Below, piece after piece: positions 22,892 through 33,740 of a DNA stretch of 64,000 nt (its first letter is position 1; each line of letters starts with the position of its first letter). Origin of the DNA: Catonia carolina (lineage: Eukaryota > Arthropoda > Insecta > Hemiptera > Achilidae); the NCBI GenBank assembly GCA_035578175.1, contig JAQMRL010000004.1:38060901-38124900 (forward strand), in the 5' to 3' direction. A program made the translations under genes and the position numbers. The notes beneath the pieces are model-generated. The model had not been told where the DNA came from and did no database searches. It saw only the letters and a list, made by a program, of their open reading frames with translations.

Positions 22892-23682
22892 GAAAAATAA
22901 ATATGGACACAATAATAAATTAGCATGGCTGTTAGAGATATTGTACGGACAAATATTATACAGTCACATTATAACAAACAATCGTAATTACACAGCATTA
23001 TAGCAAAAAGGAATTTAGTTCATGTTCATTAATTTTGATGGAGAGTTCCATCACCAGTCTACATTTAGTACTCCAAAAGCATCAAGGTAATTTATGACAT
23101 CAATCGTACTTGCGTTGTTGAATATTTAAAATGTTGTTCATTAAAAGCTTATTTAGAGAACAATAGTTCAGTGAACATACATTATAAGTGTCATCAAAGT
23201 AGACTAATTCGGATGCACACCCGTTCATGACCAATAAACAGATGGCAATAAACAGATGGTAAATGTACCAACTTTCTCGCATATCACAATATTAATATTT
23301 CATTCATTTTTGACCGGGTTGTCTTGTGGCCCATCTGAATATTTTAAACTGAATCTGCACAATGTATATTGTAAAAATTCTAGAATTTAACATAGTTTTA
23401 CAGTTTCCTTATGCTACCGCAAGTGAATTTAAATTTTTAAATATTGTGTTGAATACCATTTTCCATTTTTTTACAGTTACCTCTTTTTTAGTAATAATTT
23501 CTTGTTATCCACCTCAAAATTTGATATATCGTGTAGTATAATGTATGTTACCTAACCTAACATTAAAGTTTATTTATTTAGATATTTATCACAACAGTTG
23601 GGGCAGCTAGGCATACATCATGAATTTGTACAACAGTGTGAAACTTTTCGATTCAGTATGTTCTGCATTCATGTATTTTTTA
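22892..23682. other. AT-rich stretch, nothing recognised
   Basis: No gene, RNA or repeat boundary seen. Confidence 0.45.
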
Positions 23683-23703
23683 TCTCTTGCCTATATGAAT
23701 ATA
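23683..23703 (-). repeat. Family B repeat, copy 3, terminal fragment
   Basis: TCTCTTGCCTATATGAATA is the reverse complement of the family-B 3' end (TATTCATATATGCAAGAGA at 12885-12904). The rest of the copy resumes after the fold-back element at 24667. Confidence 0.6.
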
Positions 23704-24664
23704 CCGGGTGTCTCACAGAATTTGAAGCATAGGGAAATAGCATTGATTTTTATTAGTTTGTTAATATTTTCTTCCCATGAATAAATGAAGATTTGATATA
23801 GTCAGGGATCATTAGAAAACGTTTAGACCTTTAAAAAATATCATTTTGATACATTTTAAGCTGTATTTTAGCTTAAATACAGAAATACATTCATTTGTAA
23901 CCGGTTTTCATTTAAGTTTTATAAATTTTATCAACTTTTCGCATTGTTATGTTTGGAATAATGGTAACGTTCTGGTCCTGAGATTTAAAGATAGGTAGGT
24001 TTAATCCATCAACGGTAAAAACTTTTTATTGTTCAAAAAATATTGGAAATATTAAAAAAAATATATTTATTTTTAATTTGTTTTATCAACAATCTAGATT
24101 ATTGTTGTTTTTTTTATTTTGTTTAACGTCCGACTGTTCTGCAATTACTAAAATTATTGACTATTTAGCTACATCAATAATAGCTAAATTAAATGTTGCC
24201 GAAGGAAATATTTAGGTATTTAAAATAATATTGAATTTGGTTCCAAAAAAAGAAATTTTAGATGATAAAACAAACTGACAAAATTTAAAAAATTAACAAT
24301 TAATTTTTTTTAATATTTCCGATAGTTTTTGAACAATAAAAAAATTTTACCGATGATAGATTCGACCCTCCCTTCTTTACATCTCCGGACAAGTACGTTA
24401 CCATTACTTCAAACATAACAATATGAAAAATTGGTAAATTTACAATACTTAATGGAATAGGGTTACAAATTTATGTATTCCTGTATTTGAGCTAAAATAC
24501 TGCTTAAAATGTATCACAATTATTTATATTGTTTAAAAGATCTAAACATTTCCTAATGATTCCTGACTATAACAAGTCTTTATTTATTTGTGGGAAGAAA
24601 ATATTAACAAATTAATGAAAATCAATGCTATTTCCCTATGTTTCGAATTCCGTGAGACACCCGG
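23704..24664. mobile_element. Fold-back / long-TIR MITE inserted in family B
   Basis: A 961-bp element starts CCGGGTGTCTCAC and ends GTGAGACACCCGG. It is flanked on both sides by TA (23702-23703 and 24665-24666), as expected for Tc1/mariner-type integration. The inverted arms extend about 350 bp each: TAGGGAAATAGCATTGATTT near 23730 against AAATCAATGCTATTTCCCTA near 24620, GTTATGTTTG near 23948 against CAAACATAAC near 24413, and TTATTGTTCAAAAA near 24027 against TTTTTGAACAATAA near 24326. The ~240-bp loop has no transposase and includes a fragment matching the tail of SINE family C (GTTTAACGTCCGACTGTTCT at 24121). Arms differ by scattered substitutions, so it is not very young. Confidence 0.8.
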
Positions 24665-24666
24665 TA

Positions 24667-24775
24667 GAAGAAGGAAAGTATTGATTTCATGTTGATTTTT
24701 TGAAATCGAGTTTTCATCGGATATACACGTTTCCAGATCCCTGAACCCAAAAAACATGTTTGTTTTTAGCTCTTG

Positions 24776-24810
<35 letters not shown>

Positions 24811-25566
24811 CAAAATATCTCAAGAACGAAACATTGTATAAAAATTAAACTTGAAATTTAAGTTAGGTACCATCAGAGAACTCGACATGAACATTTTCAT
24901 CAAAATCGGTCAACTGGAAGTAGTAGTTTATTCGTTTCATTTTTCACTTTTTTGCGATTTTCTCCAAAACGGCTCCTACGATTTCTTGAAAATTAACTTA
25001 TTTACTAAATTTGTGTTCTACAAGATAGCGTATGCGCCATGTCTGCTGTAATTCTTGGAGAGACTGTTCTCTCGTAGAAAAAAATGTTTTTTTTTTAATA
25101 TTGCAGCCTTAATATGCATTTTAGCGTAAAAGTGTACATAATAAAAGTTGTAGACAATTTAAAAATTCTATAACTTTTATTTCAATATTTCTTTGTATAA
25201 CGCTTAGTTTAGCGGTAGTTTGTGATTTTCTGTTTTTTCACGGAAATCTCTAAAAATGATTTTTTTAAGATTTCGGCCTTAGTATGCATTTGACGACAAA
25301 AATTCATAATCAAATTTTTAAGAAATTAAAAGATGTACAACTTTTGTTTTAAGCATTTTTATTTTCAGAGCCTAGTTCAGAACCAAAAAATGATTTTCCG
25401 TATTATTAAGCCGAACTAAGATTAGTTTTTATTTTGTATCATTCGCTTATGATTAAAATAAAGTTAGTATGTTTTTGAGGTTAATTTTTTGTTACTAATG
25501 TTAGGTTATATTTTGCATTATTTGCATTGGCAAGAAAAAGTCGTGTAAGTGTTTCACACCAGATAT
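24667..25566 (-). repeat. Family B repeat, copy 3, main part
   Basis: The reverse-complement order of family B: GAAGGAAAGTATT, TTTCATGTTGATTTTTTGAA, GAAATCGAGTTTTCATCGG, the microsatellite, ATATCTCAAGAACGAAAC, CATTTTTCACTTTTTTGCG, GTATGCGCCATGTCTGC, and the head CAAGAAAAAGTCGTGTAAGT, GTTTCACACCAG. The + strand frame 24851-25051 reads MNIFIKIGQLEVVVYSFHFS, matching the frames in the other copies. Confidence 0.7.
24779..24810 (+). repeat. (TG)n microsatellite
   Basis: About 15 uninterrupted TG units inside family-B copy 3. The homologous place in copies 2 and 5 also carries a short CA/ACACAAAC repeat. Confidence 0.9.
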
Positions 25567-25850
25567 TTTCTTAGTTATAAAATACAGTTTAACACTTGCA
25601 ATATCGAGCGAACCGATATTATGAACAATAAATAAGGTGTCAACAGAGTTTAGTTGAATAATAAGAGGAGTATTGCGTCAGATGTATAGTGTGTACAAAC
25701 AGTAGTTGAATCGGTTTGGTGTTCGGTATTGAAACAGATTCATTGTAACGAACAATTATTTGCACGACAAATGTAGGTAAGATTTTAATTTTTTGAATAT
25801 GATCGTAAATGACCATATTTTCTTTTTAGTTAAGTTTAGTTTAAGTCTTA

Positions 25851-26191
25851 GGCCGGTTTTTCACTTACCGATACGTACCGATACATTGTTGCCGATACTG
25901 ATAATCCGACAAACGAGGCACCCGGAATGTATTGAAGTACATACGACTGGTTTTACATTTGCGTATATCGGTCCGACATGTCCGACCATGTCGTCACATC
26001 GGACCCGACATAGAGACAGTCTTTTTGTATCAGACCGACAAAACAGATAAGTATTGTTTCTTTAAATTCCGATATTGTAACGGATAATTCGTATAAAAGT
26101 AGCCTATTCAACGATTATCGGTATCGTGTCAGCCGTAACTCCAAGATCGGCGACGATATATCGGTATCATGTCGGTACCGATATACCGGCC
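25851..26191. mobile_element. PIF/Harbinger-like MITE
   Basis: A 341-bp element begins GGCCGGTTTTTCACTTACCG and ends GTACCGATATACCGGCC. It is flanked by TTA direct repeats (25848-25850 and 26192-26194), the usual Harbinger target duplication (TWA). The interior is loaded with ACCGATA / TATCGGT and TCCGACA / TGTCGG motifs in both orientations, consistent with a subterminal array of transposase-binding motifs. The plus-strand open frame 25793-26050 has no transposase motif. It is non-autonomous; the superfamily call rests on the TSD and GGCC ends. Confidence 0.7.
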
Positions 26192-26194
26192 TTA

Positions 26195-27194
26195 AGTTTA
26201 AAACAATTTTTTTAATAAATTCAGACTTATTAAATTGCATAGTTTATTGTTATTTTCAAGTTGTTTAAACTGTAATAATTAGTGTAATTAATAAATTTGT
26301 AAGTAAATCTTTGTTACGTGTAAAAGGAAGTTTTTATTTATAAACTACCGGTTACCGACATGGTCTAAAATAAACGATACATAAAATGGCTCTAAAAGAT
26401 AAACAAGAAAATAATTCAAATAAACTAGTAAAAACTAGTAACTAGTTAGTTATGTTGTATTACAATAAATATAACATAAGAATGTAATACAGTGTATTTA
26501 AACAACGTTTGTGTAATCCAAATTTAATAACTGTCCCTTTGTGTATAGGAGAGTATTAGGTAATTAAAAGCGGAATCTATTCCAGCGGTAATAATCAGTA
26601 CTATAGTGAGACAGTTCTAACAGCGTTCCCTTCATACAAAGGGATAACTCTCAAATAGGAATCGCCCGTTTAACAATTAAACATTCTAGCAAAGACAGAA
26701 GACAGAAAGCTTAGAATGTAAAGCAATCATCAAATATACGTACAAATACATAATATACATTTAAATCTACTTATTTGTGTGCCAAATGAAACAAAAGTTT
26801 CAAAACTGCTATTCAGAAGATTCATGCACCAAATCGTGAATAATTCACTTAAAACTTGAGCAAATGAGAAATTTCTGTCATCAAAATTAAATTTCTCCTG
26901 TTGTTGTTTCTGATTGAATTTAAGTTTTTATAAGTTATCTTTTTAACTATTAGGCCTGTTACTAAAATTCACTGAATTGGTTTGTGTTAATATTAAATGT
27001 ATTAATATACAGCTAAGAACCTAAAGATAAATAACAGGGTTAGAGAATAAATTAAATTTAGTTCTCCAGACCTTAAAAGATCAAAATAATTTAAAAGTAA
27101 AAATTAAACTGAACTTTCTTTGTTTAAGTTCTCATAAATTCTTTGACCATAACGCTAAATTTGATTAAACAATTATGTATTAAATCATCCTATA
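26195..27194. other. AT-rich stretch, nothing recognised
   Basis: No gene, RNA or repeat boundary recognised. Confidence 0.45.
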
Positions 27195-27320
27195 TTAAAG
27201 TATGATTTAATATCGCTGCGAGTCAGCTATTTGAAAGTTGATGAAAGGAGACGAAGGTATCGTGGTTTAAATCCTAGCGAAATTATAAGATAGATACTTT
27301 TATACGGATTTGAATACTAT
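27195..27320 (+). mobile_element. SINE family D, 5' part of an interrupted copy
   Basis: GCTGCGAGTCAGCTATTTGA, the GAGACGAAGG block, GTGGTTTAAATCC (box-B like) and TTTTATACGGATTTGAATAC match the head of the family-D copies at 59884-60527. The copy breaks at GAATACTATA and resumes at 28441 with GACAGTGGTTACC. In the intact copy at 59884 these two blocks are adjacent. Confidence 0.65.
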
Positions 27321-27695
27321 AATGCGTGCACAAACAAAAGAACCTCCTTAAAATGAACTCTACTGCGAAGAGAGAGCAAAAAAGATGGATTCCTCACATT
27401 ATTTCTCTCGCACAGCCTGCCACTGGAGGGATCAGTTGACAATAGTTCGTCTATATTCGGACAAATGAAAGACTGCAGATGAAGGCGGAGCATAGTGGCC
27501 TAGAACACAGCACACAGCCAATTGACTTTCGACAACCGTATCCTGCGTTGTCACGTTGTGGCCCCGCTGTTCACGTTACTAAACCACAGTTACAATGTTA
27601 CAGAGTCAGCTAGAGTCGATGGAATGGAGTGTGACAGCAAAGCGATGACCTCACACCCGACCTTGGTTGTTATTGGCTAGATCTCATCCGCAATC

Positions 27696-27930
27696 TTACA
27701 GTATATCTATTATAGGTGTGTACTTCTCACAGCGAGCGTGTTGCGTAAAAGAAAACTTGCCTAGATAACTTATTATATTATGCCATTTCCAATTAAGATT
27801 TTTGTTTATTGTTAAGTCTAAGAATTGTGAACAAAACATTTCTTTTCGAGCAGTTTTTACAACCGTTAATTTATTACCGTTAATAAAATTTGTTTGACTT
27901 GAAAATAAACAATGCATTTTATTTATTTTA
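27696..27930 (-). pseudogene. LINE reverse-transcriptase fragment
   Basis: The minus-strand frame 27917-27696 reads VKTARKEMFCSQFLDLTINK, then NLNWKWHNIISYLGKFSF. This fits the block after the RT palm in many LINEs, typically KFLGLxID-NLNWKxHIxxLxxKLSxA. Only this segment is present; the RT catalytic core is not visible. The frame runs into unrelated sequence on either side. Confidence 0.4.
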
Positions 27931-27944
27931 GGAAGCTACATTAT

Positions 27945-28012
27945 AAACTATTTCACGAGCTTGTCTTTGAAGTGGGCGTCCGGATGAACTTGACGATTTT
28001 GAAGTTGATGCC
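27945..28012 (-). CDS. Short serine-rich open frame, transposase-N-terminus-like
   Basis: On the minus strand, ATG at 28012 opens MASTSKSSSSSGRPLQRQAR, EIVYNVAS, then a stop. A Ser-rich start followed by GRPLxxQxRExVxNV resembles the first codons of an insect DDE-type transposase or helix-turn-helix ORF I have seen described, but only 22-23 codons remain. It could continue through a small intron; no convincing downstream exon was found. Treat as a hint only. Confidence 0.2.
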
Positions 28013-28440
28013 ATATTTAAATTAAGACAAAATGAAAGTTATTAAACTCCATATCTATTTTTAATAAAATCTAAACAATAAAAATCTAGAAAAATATGTT
28101 ATGCGGCAATATTTACATACATTCACACTAAACATATTTACACACACGCGTACATCAACACTTCAATAGCTTTCTGTAAAACAAAAAAAACTACACCGTT
28201 GTAAACACTACAAGTTGTAGACTTCAGGTGGTGAAACCAATTGAAGTACAGAAGACTATGGTATGGACTGACCTACTCCACCAAAATACGTACATCAGAA
28301 AGACGCAGACATCTCTCAATAATATCGGTTGCGGCGCATCAGCACAGTTCATTTGACGTGGTAGGGGGGTGACATTTTCCTCGTATTGCGGGAAGGTTCT
28401 TCAGATACTTTTTATCTAAAGAATAAAATAAATAATTACA

Positions 28441-28612
28441 GACAGTGGTTACCTGTTTACTTTGATGGTCTGGATTTTATTAACTATACTTTCTCAGGAA
28501 AGATCTAAGTCTGTACAAGACTACAGCTCATTTACACATCATCATCTCATTGGGTCACGCCATTGCTTATTGTTGTAATATGAACCGATTCCAACGTACT
28601 TTTAGGGTTAAA
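28441..28612 (+). mobile_element. SINE family D, 3' part of the interrupted copy
   Basis: GACAGTGGTTACCTGTTTAC, TTTGATGG, AAGTCTGTACAAGACTACAG, CTCATTTACACATCATC, TCTCATTGGGTCA and TAGGGTTAAAAAAATAAAAC reproduce the family-D tail in order. The A-rich end is preserved. Confidence 0.7.
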
Positions 28613-29910
28613 AAAATAAAACTTATAATACAAATGTATCAATAAATCTGCCTAAAAAGTTTATATTTTATCTTCAAAATAACTCAAGAAAGTTAGTTAA
28701 CCAGAAATTTAACTGAGCATTGAATTGTTAAGGATGTGGTTAGATAAGAAAGATTGAAAAGCAAATCCTTTTTTAGATGCAGATTATGATTTGAATTTAA
28801 AGGAAATTAAATGTTAAGTAATCAATTAGTTTTACAACAAAACTTGAGTTAATTAAATTCTATTTTCTTGTGAACTTCTGAAAGTTTGTAGATTCGTAAC
28901 TACCAAGTTTTTTTATACTGATTATAAGAAAATTATTGACGCCAGATGACATAAACAGAACAATGTTGAGCAGAATGACTCCCTCAGGATGCATTTCAGT
29001 AAATGTACGCGATATCGTGTCTCAACTTTATCGTCTTGAATGATGTCAGACATTTTTTCCACAAACTTTATGACAATGCTACAATTATAATAAAAAATAA
29101 AATAAATTAATACTTTTTTAATGGTTTTATAAAATTAACAAGAAAGAAAAGTAACAAATTATCAAATTATTGGTTAGTCAATGACTGATAATATTTTTCT
29201 CAGTTTCTTCCCAGAAATTTTATTTTAGAATTCTAGACACATTTCAAATTATATTATTGATTCACTCCTACCACAAATAAATAATATTATACGTTGAAAA
29301 TGAAGGAGAATCTCATTTACATTTTTGCAAGTATTATTTCTCAGTAGGCACGGCTCAGAAGTGATAAAAATATTGTGACAAAAATTGCAAATTCAAATAT
29401 CTGTATTTATCATTTTGCACGTATCTTCTTAAGTGTTAAAAGAATTTTATTTGAAATTCCAAAGCACAATTTCTTTTTGTATTCGATTGGACTTTTTTAT
29501 TATTTCAAAGCAATTTTCAAGACTGTTTTTTATATGTACATCTCTATTGATAAAAATATATTTCTCACAAAAAAATGTGACTTATTTTAATACTTAAACG
29601 CAAAGGGCCTAGGTAGCTAAATCGATAAATTACTAGACTGCTAAGCCGAAGGTTTCGTTTAATTTCCTGATTATGGACTGCAAACAAAGTTACGTTTTTC
29701 ATTTGCTAAATTACACCAAAATTAAAGTAGCTACCAACGCATTTATTAGTTGTTTCCATTAGAACAATAACCTGCTATAAACGTTTCCTTCTTCTTCTTC
29801 TGTCCACTCGCAGTTCTGTGTTTGCTAATTCTGAAAGTCGTTACATTCAGTAATCTGTAGTCTAATAACTTTGGTCAAGTAAATTCTCTCCTTATATTTT
29901 TTACCGTTAA
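28613..29910. other. AT-rich stretch with a decayed SINE head
   Basis: The only item noted is a tRNA-like head remnant at about 29606-29668 (TAGCTAAATCGATAAATTAC, CTGCTAAGCCGAAGG, TTTAATTTCC). Frame 29375-29590 is low-complexity with no motif. Confidence 0.4.
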
Positions 29911-30808
29911 GGGGATTCGGGGGTCCGAAAAATTATTTTTCAACTGATTTTACATTTTATAATATTTCAAAATCTTGTGATTAATTTGATATATTTACTA
30001 TTGTTGTACGACGCACCTTTCTACATTTTTTTTTTGAATTTGTGCTGCAAGTAGACTTTTTTCCTGTATTGGTGACAGTAAATCGAATTTTTGCTGTAAC
30101 TTTGATAAGCTAACGTGATGATTTTTGTTTCGAATTGTTTAGAACTTCCCTGTAGTACCCCAGTAGTTATCAAAACAGTCACAGAGTTTTGTAAGTATAG
30201 ATCTTGCCTGTATCAATACTAGTGGCTGACACTTCTCCATTTATTGACTGATGGCCCCATTTTTGCTAGATTCCGTCGAAACCTGCATATAAATTTCTAT
30301 TTACGTTGTCACAATCCATGCTATTTTCAAGCACAGCCTCCTTAACAGCTTGCTCCATACTGCATGAAGCAAGTTTGTTAAGACAATCTTAGTGACTACA
30401 AGCTGGGATGCACTAAGTTAAATTTTTCAGTTTTTGTAATTTTCGAAAAATTCATTTGTTAGCACAAAAGGACCATTTTCTCAGCAACCACTCAACCAAG
30501 TTTGATGAAAACTGCAGGGCAGTTAACCTTCCTAAGGACGCATAGTTTCTATTAATAACTTGTGTAAAAAAGTATTTTCTAAAATATTTTACAGCTATAA
30601 ATGTTTCAAAATTTCATAGGTCTGAAAGGTGAGCCGAATTAAATTCTTTATCTTTGTTAAAAATCAAAATGTTACAAAATTGTTACATTTAAAATGTTTC
30701 ATTTATATAAGCATAATATTGTAAAAAAATACACAATGTTCGTAGCAGTAAAAGCTGAGAAAATGTACTTTAAGTAAGTATGGTGATGTACAGCACTCCC
30801 GTGTCCCC
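29911..30808. mobile_element. TTAA-flanked non-autonomous DNA transposon
   Basis: An 898-bp element starts GGGGATTCGGGGGTCCG and ends CACTCCCGTGTCCCC, giving a short imperfect terminal inversion (GGGGA-xx-CGGG-xx-GT). It is flanked by TTAA on both sides (29907-29910 and 30809-30812), the target duplicated by piggyBac-type transposases. There is no coding capacity. The terminal bases differ from the piggyBac-like pair at 31642 and 53139, so it is a different family. Confidence 0.6.
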
Positions 30809-30892
30809 TTAAAATTTTAAGAAACATCGAAATTCTATTAAAATCAACCTCCTGGACAACATCAAAGATATTCACAGACTGAAATGTATTTT

Positions 30893-31430
30893 TAACACTT
30901 AAGCTTCGGTCCTTTCGGGATCTGGGTAAAAAAAAAATAAACTTTCTTTAAGTTTATAATAATTATTTATTGAACATATTAATAATTACAATTAAATAAT
31001 TAAGCTTAGACTACTAACAAATTACAATTAGATTAAATAGAATAAATAAATTTACAAAACATAAAGCTTAAACTAAACTAGAAGATACTGTCACTTAACA
31101 ATTAAAACCATTATTTACCGTACGCTCACACACTATTAACGTAATTCAGAACCGGTCCCATAACGACACTATTTTGTAATGGCCCGATTTCTTTCACAGT
31201 CTAAGTATTCACTACAAATGCGCTAATTGTTTTTATACCACGGATAGTTTGTCAAACGAGTCCCTTTTAACATTTTCTCCGCTCTACCAGATTATCGTAG
31301 GAGGAGTCAAAATAAAATTATCGTTCCTACTAGTTTTGATTTTGAGAATTTCTATTTTAAACATTCAATTCGTTGCAATCCATTATCCTTGTTAGAGCAG
31401 ACGCCAAAAGCTTGCCGGTTTTCTGAAGTT
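30893..31430 (-). repeat. Old LTR remnant, gypsy-related
   Basis: On the minus strand this ends with CCCAGATCCCGAAAGGACCG, AAGCTTAAGTGTTA, matching in layout the gypsy LTR 3' end (CCTAGATCCCGAAACGGACC, TTAGCAATAAGTGTCACA). Upstream on minus it has an AT-rich U5-like block, a more GC-rich block and a TATA-like GGTATAAAAACAATT at about 31236. A second member's 3' end is at 58186-58331 (+). The 5' limit is uncertain. Confidence 0.45.
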
Positions 31431-31641
31431 CACAGAAAGTATATTTTGATAATGGCTATCTCTTTTAGTTTCTGAATTTGGTGACTTCCGATTTTTGGCC
31501 ACTTCCGTTCAAAACCGGAACTTCAAAGCTAATTGAACCACAATTATTTTTTTGTGTGGATTACAAATCGAAAACCGTCTGTTGCTCTCTCTTGTAGTTT
31601 CTGATTTTGATTTGTTTTGACTACCGATTTTGGGCCACTAA

Positions 31642-32288
31642 CACATTCAGTGCTAGAGACTCGCCTAGCGGGTCATTGGTAGGTGTTACAGCCAGGGTGC
31701 CGTCTCACCTGGCGGGTTCTGTTTTGTTATCATTTTAAGTAATTCTGGAGGGACACCGCCTGTCGGATATTAGTTTCTTGCTATTATATAGCCCTCAGAA
31801 AGGTTTTTGGTTTTTTCTATGTAACCGTGCAGTTTTGAATTTTTGCCATGCGATCTTCTACCCTCGTATAGTATACTCGTTTAGTATTTTTAACAGATTT
31901 TTAGGGTACAGTTGAAGCCGTAAATTTAATCTTTGCGGATATCGATTCAAAATTGCTTACACTTTTAAATTTATTTTAAAGGTATAATATTTGTAGTTTA
32001 AAATTATATAAGAAATTACACGTAAATTAACAGTAAATGAAAAAATTCAAACAATAAATACATTATTTATTATAACAGGCAAAAATAAATCGAAAAAACC
32101 ATTGAATTGTTTACTTTATGTTATTAGCAAATATAAATCCGTGTAGGCTATAGGTCGCAAATAAAATAACTCTATAAAAACGTTAGTAACATAAGTTGTA
32201 GGCCCTACATAAAGCTAACGGAGAACACGCTGCACGAGTAATCAGCCCAAAGGAAGAGATACCTCATAATTGCTCAGCATTGAATGTG
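31642..32288. mobile_element. piggyBac-like MITE, copy 1
   Basis: 647 bp between terminal inverted repeats CACATTCAGTGCT and AGCATTGAATGTG. The interior is collinear with 53139-53762: CACCTGGCGGGTTCTGTTTT, TAATTCTGGAGGGACACCGC, TAGCCCTCAGAAAGG, TAACCGTGCAGTTTTGAA, AAACCATTGAATTGTTTACT, GGAGAACACGCTGCACG. Here the flanking TTAA has decayed (CTAA left, TATA right). No transposase coding. Confidence 0.75.
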
Positions 32289-33214
32289 TATATATTGAAT
32301 GTATTGTTTTACTAATTACTTTACATAACAAGGATTTTACAGATAATTTTATTGAAAAGTTAGTATAGTTAGTATTTTAAAGAAAAGTTAGTAAGTTATT
32401 TAATGTGAAAATTGTTAAATTTCTTTTAATTCGTTTGTGGTATTATAAATGATGAAGAAGAAAAAAACCAAAATGAAAATGAATAAACAAACAATTCCAT
32501 TAGTAGGAAAAATCTAGGACGTATTTTTTTTGTAAACGCACTCATGACACGTAGAAACAACAGTCTATAAACCTGCAAGCCACTGTTTTTATGGCAGAAG
32601 CGTGGTTTTCCGGTATAACTGCGTTTTATTATTGCAGAGTTTCATTTTTTCCTTAGAGGCCAATTCCAAGAATGTTGAGCATAAAGCAAGGTTCATACTT
32701 TATATTTTTTCTGCTGGTAGGATGATACTTATTTTAATTGTTGATTCATTGATGTCAATATGTTTTTCTTATAAAGTAAGATTCATAATTGGCTTTCCTT
32801 ACAATGCTAAATTATTTTTGATGTAATTCGTCAGCTTGATAATTATTTTACTAAATTTTTACTAGACGATTCTTTATTGTCAATTATTTTTATATAAGTA
32901 ATCTTACTACGAGTCTTTATAAAATCAAATAGTTTGGAATCATCGATCTAGAATTATCAAGTTCAGTAAAACATTTGATTACATATTTGAGAACCAATAA
33001 ATGAGTTATTTTTAAAATAGATGAAATATTACTTCAAACATTTGATACATTAATATTTATACCTTATTAAACATCCTATACAGGTATTTTTAACAACCGA
33101 TTGATTATTATATTAATAATAATCAAAATATATATTTTATTTATATATATAATACATAAATGTACAAATATAATACTTATCTACCACGGCGTAAGTAGGA
33201 TGTTTTAAATTTTG
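32289..33214. other. AT-rich stretch, nothing recognised
   Basis: The 74-codon frame at 32602-32826 has no motif. Nothing else seen. Confidence 0.4.
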
Positions 33215-33740
33215 GCCCGTTGGTTGCCCAAATTTACGCATCGATGATACTAGGCGTACAGTTACAGTCAAAGTTAGGTACCTTGGTTTAATACTTGACA
33301 GACTACTCACTTGGAAGCCATACGTTGCACACGTTAGAGCAATCTCGAACTTACGGTTTTGTATGTTGTATAGAGTCTTAGGTCGCAAGTCCTCGCTACC
33401 TCTACACTTAAAAACCATCCACTATAAATCACTAGTACGGCCAATTTGGTTATATGGTGGGCCAATTTTTGAAACCTATCACAATACAACACTGAATAAT
33501 CTTCAAAGACACCAGTCAAAAGCACTTAGAGCAATAACAAACGCACCTTTTTATTTAACCAATCATACCATTCCCAAAGATTTGAAAATACCAACGGTTC
33601 GAGGCATTATAAACGCAACATACACACAAAGACAATTGACCACATACATCCAAATGTCCAATCTCTTTTAACTAACGATCTTCCTGTCAACAGACGACTG
33701 AAACGAAAGTGGAATAGGGATCTTCTCCGACCATCATAAA
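33215..33740 (+). pseudogene. Jockey-like LINE reverse-transcriptase C-terminus
   Basis: The + strand frames read VRYLGLILDRLLTWKPYVAH at 33270-33330, then RFCMLYRVLGRKSSLPL, YKSLVRPIWLYGGPI, LQRHQSKALRAITNAPFYLT, and DLKIPTVRGIINATYTQR. The intact segment 33363-33671 is 102 codons. This is the canonical post-palm region of Jockey-clade LINEs (KYLGLxLDxxLTW, LYKSxxKPIWTYGIQLWG, LQRxQSKxLRxIxxAPWYVxN, DLxIPTVxEEI). The palm motifs upstream are missing and the frame breaks after SNLF, so the copy is 5'-truncated and dead. Confidence 0.8.

Larger units (their letters stand above)
27321..28440. mobile_element. 1.1-kb insertion within a SINE, origin unclear
   Basis: This segment separates the two halves of one SINE-D copy, so it most likely arrived as a unit or in steps. 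It holds a less AT-rich block at about 27330-27690, a LINE-like fragment at 27696-27930 (-), a short transposase-like N-terminus at 27945-28012 (-), and GC-rich patches at 28325-28400. I could not find matching terminal inverted repeats or a clean target duplication (ACTATA on the left against ATTACA on the right is only a partial match). The element is therefore unclassified. Confidence 0.45.
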
